Shown: positions 60,493 to 64,000 of the stretch, piece by piece | How the letters are laid out: each line of letters opens with the position of its first letter | Position numbering within the stretch: the first letter of the stretch is position 1 | Source of the DNA: Patulibacter minatonensis DSM 18081 | Lineage (GTDB): Bacteria; Actinomycetota; Thermoleophilia; Solirubrobacterales; Solirubrobacteraceae | Direction of reading: 5' to 3' | Assembly: GCF_000519325.1 (NCBI RefSeq) | Contig: NZ_KI912613.1 | Location: 4,223,129 to 4,287,128 of the forward strand | Length of the DNA stretch: 64,000 bases | Notes under the pieces: generated by a model | The model's input: the letters and a program-made list of their open reading frames with translations, nothing else | What the model was told of the DNA's origin: nothing | The model's database searches: none | Program-made: the position numbers and the translations under genes

Positions 60493-62292
60493 ATGCTCGA
60501 GCCGTTCTCCCTCCCCTTCGTGCAGCGCGGCCTCTGGGAGGTCCTGCTGCTCTCCGGCGGTGCCGGGGTCCTCGGCACGTGGATCGTGCTCCGCGGCCTC
60601 TCCTTCTACGCGCACGGCGTGGCCGCCGCGACGTTCCCGGGGCTCGTCCTGGCGGCCGGCCTGGGCTTCGCCGGGCCGCTCGGGGCGTTCGGCGTCGCGC
60701 TGCTCTTCGCCCTGACCGTCGGGCGCCTCGCCGCGAAGGACGTGACCGGGGACCACAGCACCCTGACCGCCATGGTCCTCGTCGGGGCCCTGGCCACGGG
60801 CGTGGTGCTCGCCAGCGACGCGTTCCCGCGCGCGGCGAACGTCACGTCCCTCCTGTTCGGCAGCCTCCTCGTGATCTCCGACCGCGACCTCGTGATCGCC
60901 GGTGCGGTCTCCGTCTTCGTGCTCGGCGCGTCGGTGCTGCTGGGGCCGCGCTGGCTGGCGGTCGGCTTCGACCGCGCGGGCGCCCGCAGCACCGGGGTCC
61001 GCGCCGGTGGCCCGGATGCCCTGCTGCTCCTGCTGGTCGCCGTCGTCGCCGTCGCCACGCTGAGCGCGGTCGGCTCGCTGCTGGCCGCCGCGGTGATGGT
61101 GATGCCCGCGGCGGCCACGCGTCCCTGGGTCCGGCGCCTCCGTGCGTGGCAGCTCTCGACGGTCGCGCTGACCGCGGTCCAGGGCGTCTGCGGCCTGTGG
61201 CTCTCGGCGCGGACCAACGCCCCGCCCGGGGCCACGATCGCGGTCCTCGCCGGCGCGACGTTCGCCGTCTCCGTCGGCCTGCGGGCGCTCCACGAGCGCG
61301 GCCTGACGCGCGGGCCGGGCGTGCGGGCGACCGCCGCGGCGTCGCTGGCCCTCGTCGTCGGCGCCGGGATCGTCGTCGGCGGCACCACCGACGACGCCCG
61401 CGGCGACGGACGCCTGCGGGTCGTCGCGACGACCACCCAGCTCGCCGACCTCGCGCGCAACGTCGGCGGCGACCGCGTCGACGTGCATCAGGTCCTCCAC
61501 ACCGGCAGCGATCCGCACGAGTACGAGCCGCGTCCCACCGACGTCGTCGCCGCGGGCCACGCGAAGGTGGTCCTCGCGTCCGGCCTCGGGCTCGACGACT
61601 GGATCGACGACGTGACCGCCGAGTCCGGCGACGACGCCCCGATCGTGCGCGTCGGCGAGGCCGTCCCGACCGTGCTCGGCGGCGACGACCGCGTCGAGGA
61701 CGACCACGCGGAGGGCGGGCACGACCACGGCGACCACGACCCGCACTGGTGGCACGACCCGCGGAACGTGGAGGCCGCGATCGACACGATCCGCGACGCC
61801 CTCGTGCGCGCCGATCCCGCGGGCGCCGTCGCGCTCCGTCGGAACGCGGGCGCCTACCTGGCGAAGGTCCGGGCGCTCGACGGCGGCATCCGCCGTTGCG
61901 TCGACGCCGTCCCCGCCGGCGAGCGGACGCTCGTGACGAGCCACGACGCGTTCGGCTACTTCACGCGCCGCTACGGGATCCGCGTCGTCGGCGCCGCGAT
62001 CCCGTCGCAGACCACGCAGGCGCAGGCCTCCGCCGGTGACGTCGCCCGGCTGGCCGCCCTGGTCCGCCGCGAGCGGGTCCGCGCGATCTTCCCCGAGGAC
62101 TCCGTGAACCCGAAGCTCGCCGACGCGCTCGCGAAGGAGACCGGGGCGACCGTCGACCTGAAGCTCTACGGCGACACGCTGGGCGGTCGCGGCAGCGCCG
62201 GGGCCACGTACCTCGGGATGGAGCAGCACAACGCCGACGCCGTCGTGCGCGGCTTCACCGGCGGCGCCCGAGGATGCAGGATCTCGCTGTGA
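60493..62292 (+). CDS. Zn/Mn ABC transporter: permease fused to solute-binding protein
   Basis: A 599-residue fusion. Residues 1-270 are an ABC-3 family metal permease (ZnuB/MntB-like, about 8 helices, e.g. VLLLSGGAGVLGTWIVLRGLSF and SAVGSLLAAAVMVMPAAATRPWV). A further helix (278-297) tethers residues 305-599, a complete cluster A-I (ZnuA-like) binding protein: LRVVATTTQLADLARNVGGDRV, GSDPHEYEP with His342, a His-rich loop (404-421, DDHAEGGHDHGDHDPHWWHD) typical of zinc, SHDAFGYFTRRYGI and PEDSVNPK. The binding protein thus sits on its own permease. The operon continues with ATPase and a second permease. Confidence 0.92.
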   Translation: MLEPFSLPFVQRGLWEVLLLSGGAGVLGTWIVLRGLSFYAHGVAAATFPGLVLAAGLGFAGPLGAFGVALLFALTVGRLAAKDVTGDHSTLTAMVLVGALATGVVLASDAFPRAANVTSLLFGSLLVISDRDLVIAGAVSVFVLGASVLLGPRWLAVGFDRAGARSTGVRAGGPDALLLLLVAVVAVATLSAVGSLLAAAVMVMPAAATRPWVRRLRAWQLSTVALTAVQGVCGLWLSARTNAPPGATIAVLAGATFAVSVGLRALHERGLTRGPGVRATAAASLALVVGAGIVVGGTTDDARGDGRLRVVATTTQLADLARNVGGDRVDVHQVLHTGSDPHEYEPRPTDVVAAGHAKVVLASGLGLDDWIDDVTAESGDDAPIVRVGEAVPTVLGGDDRVEDDHAEGGHDHGDHDPHWWHDPRNVEAAIDTIRDALVRADPAGAVALRRNAGAYLAKVRALDGGIRRCVDAVPAGERTLVTSHDAFGYFTRRYGIRVVGAAIPSQTTQAQASAGDVARLAALVRRERVRAIFPEDSVNPKLADALAKETGATVDLKLYGDTLGGRGSAGATYLGMEQHNADAVVRGFTGGARGCRISL

Positions 62293-63146
62293 CCGAGCAC
62301 GCCCACTCCCACGACCACGTGGCCCCGGCCACCGATCCGGAGCAGCCCATGAGCACGCAGGTCGCCCCGTCCCCCGCGCTCGCCCCCGACCACCCGGTCG
62401 CGGTCGGCACCCCGCTCCTGACCCTCGAGGGCGTCGGCGCCGGCTACGACGAGACGCTGGCCCTCCGGGACGTGACGTTCACCGCGAACGCCGGCGACCG
62501 GATCGCGGTCCTCGGGCCCAACGGCGGCGGCAAGACGACGCTGTTCCGGGTCGTCCTCGGCGAGCTCGCCGCACGCACCGGCCGGGCGACCGTCGAGGGG
62601 GACGTCGCGATCGTCCCCCAGACCGAGCGCTCCCGGCTCGACTTCCCCGTCTCCGCCCTCGACGTCGTCCTGATGGGCACGATCGCCGGGCGGCCCTGGT
62701 GGCGGAGCGCCGGCCGGCGGGACCGCGAGGCCGCCCGCGACGCCCTCGCCGCCGTCGGGCTGGGTGACCGCGTCGACGCGACCTTCGGGGAGCTCTCGGG
62801 CGGGCAGCGGCAGCGCGTCCTCGTCGCCCGGGCCCTCGTCCGCCGTGCGCGCGTGCTCCTCCTGGACGAGCCCTACCGCGGACTCGACGCGACGAGCGCC
62901 CGCCGGCTCGACGACCTGATCACCGCGCTCGCCGCCGAGGGCCGCACGCTCCTGATCGCGACCCACGACGTCGCCCAGGCCCGAGCATGGGACCGCGTGC
63001 TCTGCCTGAACGGGCGCCAGGTCGCCTACGGCCCGCCCGACACCGCGCTGACGGCGGAGACCCTCGCGGGCACGTACGGCGGGGACCTCGTCCGCGTCGC
63101 GGAGAGCGGCGAGCTCGCCGTCGTCGCGGAGCACCACTGCGGATGA
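62289..63146 (+). CDS. Zn/Mn ABC transporter ATP-binding protein
   Basis: A 285-residue ATPase: Walker A GPNGGGKTTL, signature LSGGQRQRVLVARAL, Walker B RVLLLDEP and the H-loop ATHD. The GTG overlaps the previous stop (GTGA). The resulting N-terminus is His-rich (TEHAHSHDH), while a second start ATG at 62349 with a GGAG 6 nt upstream would remove it. The catalytic part begins near TLEGVGAGYDETLAL. It energises both permeases of the operon. Confidence 0.95.
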   Translation: MTEHAHSHDHVAPATDPEQPMSTQVAPSPALAPDHPVAVGTPLLTLEGVGAGYDETLALRDVTFTANAGDRIAVLGPNGGGKTTLFRVVLGELAARTGRATVEGDVAIVPQTERSRLDFPVSALDVVLMGTIAGRPWWRSAGRRDREAARDALAAVGLGDRVDATFGELSGGQRQRVLVARALVRRARVLLLDEPYRGLDATSARRLDDLITALAAEGRTLLIATHDVAQARAWDRVLCLNGRQVAYGPPDTALTAETLAGTYGGDLVRVAESGELAVVAEHHCG

Positions 63147-64000
63147 CCGACCCCGCCCTCCTCGCGTCCGTCCTCGACGGCCTGGTCGACCCGTGGCGCA
63201 GCGGCATCATGCAGCGCGCGCTGATCGAGGTCGTCCTGCTCGGCGCGACCGGCGGGCTGCTCGGCTGCTGGATCGTGTGGGGCGGGCTGTCCTACAGCGC
63301 CGAGGCCCTGCCGCACGCGATGTTCCCCGGGCTCGTCGGCGCCGCGCTGATCGGCGCGCCGCTCGTCCTCGGCGGGGCGGTCGGGCTGCTCGTCGCGGCG
63401 CTCCTGATCGCCGCCGCCTCGCGGGTGCCGACGCTCGACCGCGACACCTCGATCTCCGTCGTCTTCACGTCGATGTTCGGCCTCGGCACCCTGATGGCGC
63501 TGTCCCCCGACACGCCGACCGGGGTCTCGGAGCTGCTCTTCGGCGACGTCCTGGGCCTGACGAACGGCGACGTCGCGGTCGCGGCGGCGCTCACGCTCCT
63601 CGTCCTCGCCGCGCTGCGGGTCCTCCACCCGCGCCTGCTCGCCACGACGTTCGACCGCGACGGCGCCCGCGCCGCCGGCCTGCGGGTCGGCGTCACCGAC
63701 GTCGCCCTCGTCGCCCTGATCGCGGTGGCGACCCTCGTCTGCGTCCAGGCGCTCGGCAACCTCTTCGTCGCCGCGACCCTCGTCGCCCCCGCCGCGACGG
63801 CCCGCACCTTCGGCCGCCGCCTCGGCCCGACGATGGCGTTCGCCGTCGCCGTGGCCCTCGTCTCGGGCGTCGGCGGCCTCCTCCTCTCGTACCACGCGGG
63901 CACGGCGGCGGGCGCGTCGATCGCGGGCGTCACGGTCGCGATCTACCTGGTGGTCGCGGCCGGCGCCGGCGTGCGGGGCGCCCTGTCGGCCCGCGGGCGG
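63143..64000 (+). CDS. Metal ABC transporter permease, second subunit (3' truncated)
   Basis: Open from an ATG overlapping the ATPase stop (ATGA) to the window edge, 286 codons without stop. ABC-3 permease features: LIEVVLLGATGGLLGCWIVWGGLSYSAEALPHAMFPGLVGAAL, GLGTLMALSPDTPTGVSELLFGDVLGLTNGD and VCVQALGNLFVAATLVAPAATARTF. It is related to, but distinct from, the permease half of the fusion protein, so the transporter likely has a heterodimeric membrane part. The stop lies beyond the window. Confidence 0.93.
   Translation, partial: MTDPALLASVLDGLVDPWRSGIMQRALIEVVLLGATGGLLGCWIVWGGLSYSAEALPHAMFPGLVGAALIGAPLVLGGAVGLLVAALLIAAASRVPTLDRDTSISVVFTSMFGLGTLMALSPDTPTGVSELLFGDVLGLTNGDVAVAAALTLLVLAALRVLHPRLLATTFDRDGARAAGLRVGVTDVALVALIAVATLVCVQALGNLFVAATLVAPAATARTFGRRLGPTMAFAVAVALVSGVGGLLLSYHAGTAAGASIAGVTVAIYLVVAAGAGVRGALSARGR

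Overview
This is a very GC-rich chromosomal window (roughly 70-75% G+C by eye) from an actinobacterium. Frequent GTG starts, ATGA/GTGA gene overlaps, a class II DAHP synthase, GPP34, SelO and an oversized HrpA all fit Actinomycetota. The style of the proteins suggests Thermoleophilia/Solirubrobacterales (Patulibacter-like), but that placement is inference. No rRNA, tRNA, CRISPR array, intact transposon or prophage was found. About 55 protein genes are supported; the first (UvrA-like) and the last (metal ABC permease) are cut by the window edges.

Layout. 0-7.6 kb: UvrA-family ATPase, GFA-fold protein, luciferase-like oxidoreductase, CoA-pyrophosphatase-like Nudix enzyme, small peptidoglycan-binding protein behind a LexA-like box, a one-piece ECF sigma/anti-sigma fusion, an exported protein and rpmB. 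7.7-13.1 kb: a copper/iron-type locus with CopC-CopD, two related small membrane proteins, a Met/His-rich P19-like lipoprotein, a Tat-exported DyP-fold protein and a CopC-like membrane protein. 13.1-19.2 kb: an accessory-looking stretch with Hsp20, a DUF3494 surface protein with an L,D-transpeptidase and a monooxygenase-fold protein, orphan genes, an IS3 relic and non-coding DNA. 19.2-30 kb: aroG, VOC protein, a small cluster ending in a degenerate kinase ATPase domain, ilvD, selO, SRPBCC, Nudix and a large LuxR regulator. 30-41 kb: lipoproteins, a P450-TetR operon with twin operators, DUF4442, PBP2, a GAF-GGDEF-HD-GYP signalling protein, a TolB-like propeller and a PRC-barrel protein. 41-54.8 kb: CapA-like protein, ring-cleaving dioxygenase plus SUFU, GPP34, MYG1, two paralogous anchored proteins, HrpA, a methyltransferase and a PQQ-type sugar dehydrogenase. 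54.8-64 kb: tandem hairpin repeats, acyl-CoA oxidase, thioesterase, NHL protein and a Zn/Mn-type ABC operon whose first gene fuses permease and solute-binding protein.

The broadest signal is in the promoters. About twenty genes have a TAnnnT-type -10 box ending 6-7 nt before the start codon and no Shine-Dalgarno, so their mRNAs are probably leaderless. Most of the remaining genes have a visible Shine-Dalgarno or sit inside operons. The same rule settles several start codons and supports otherwise doubtful small genes. Perfect hairpins lie between many convergent gene pairs.
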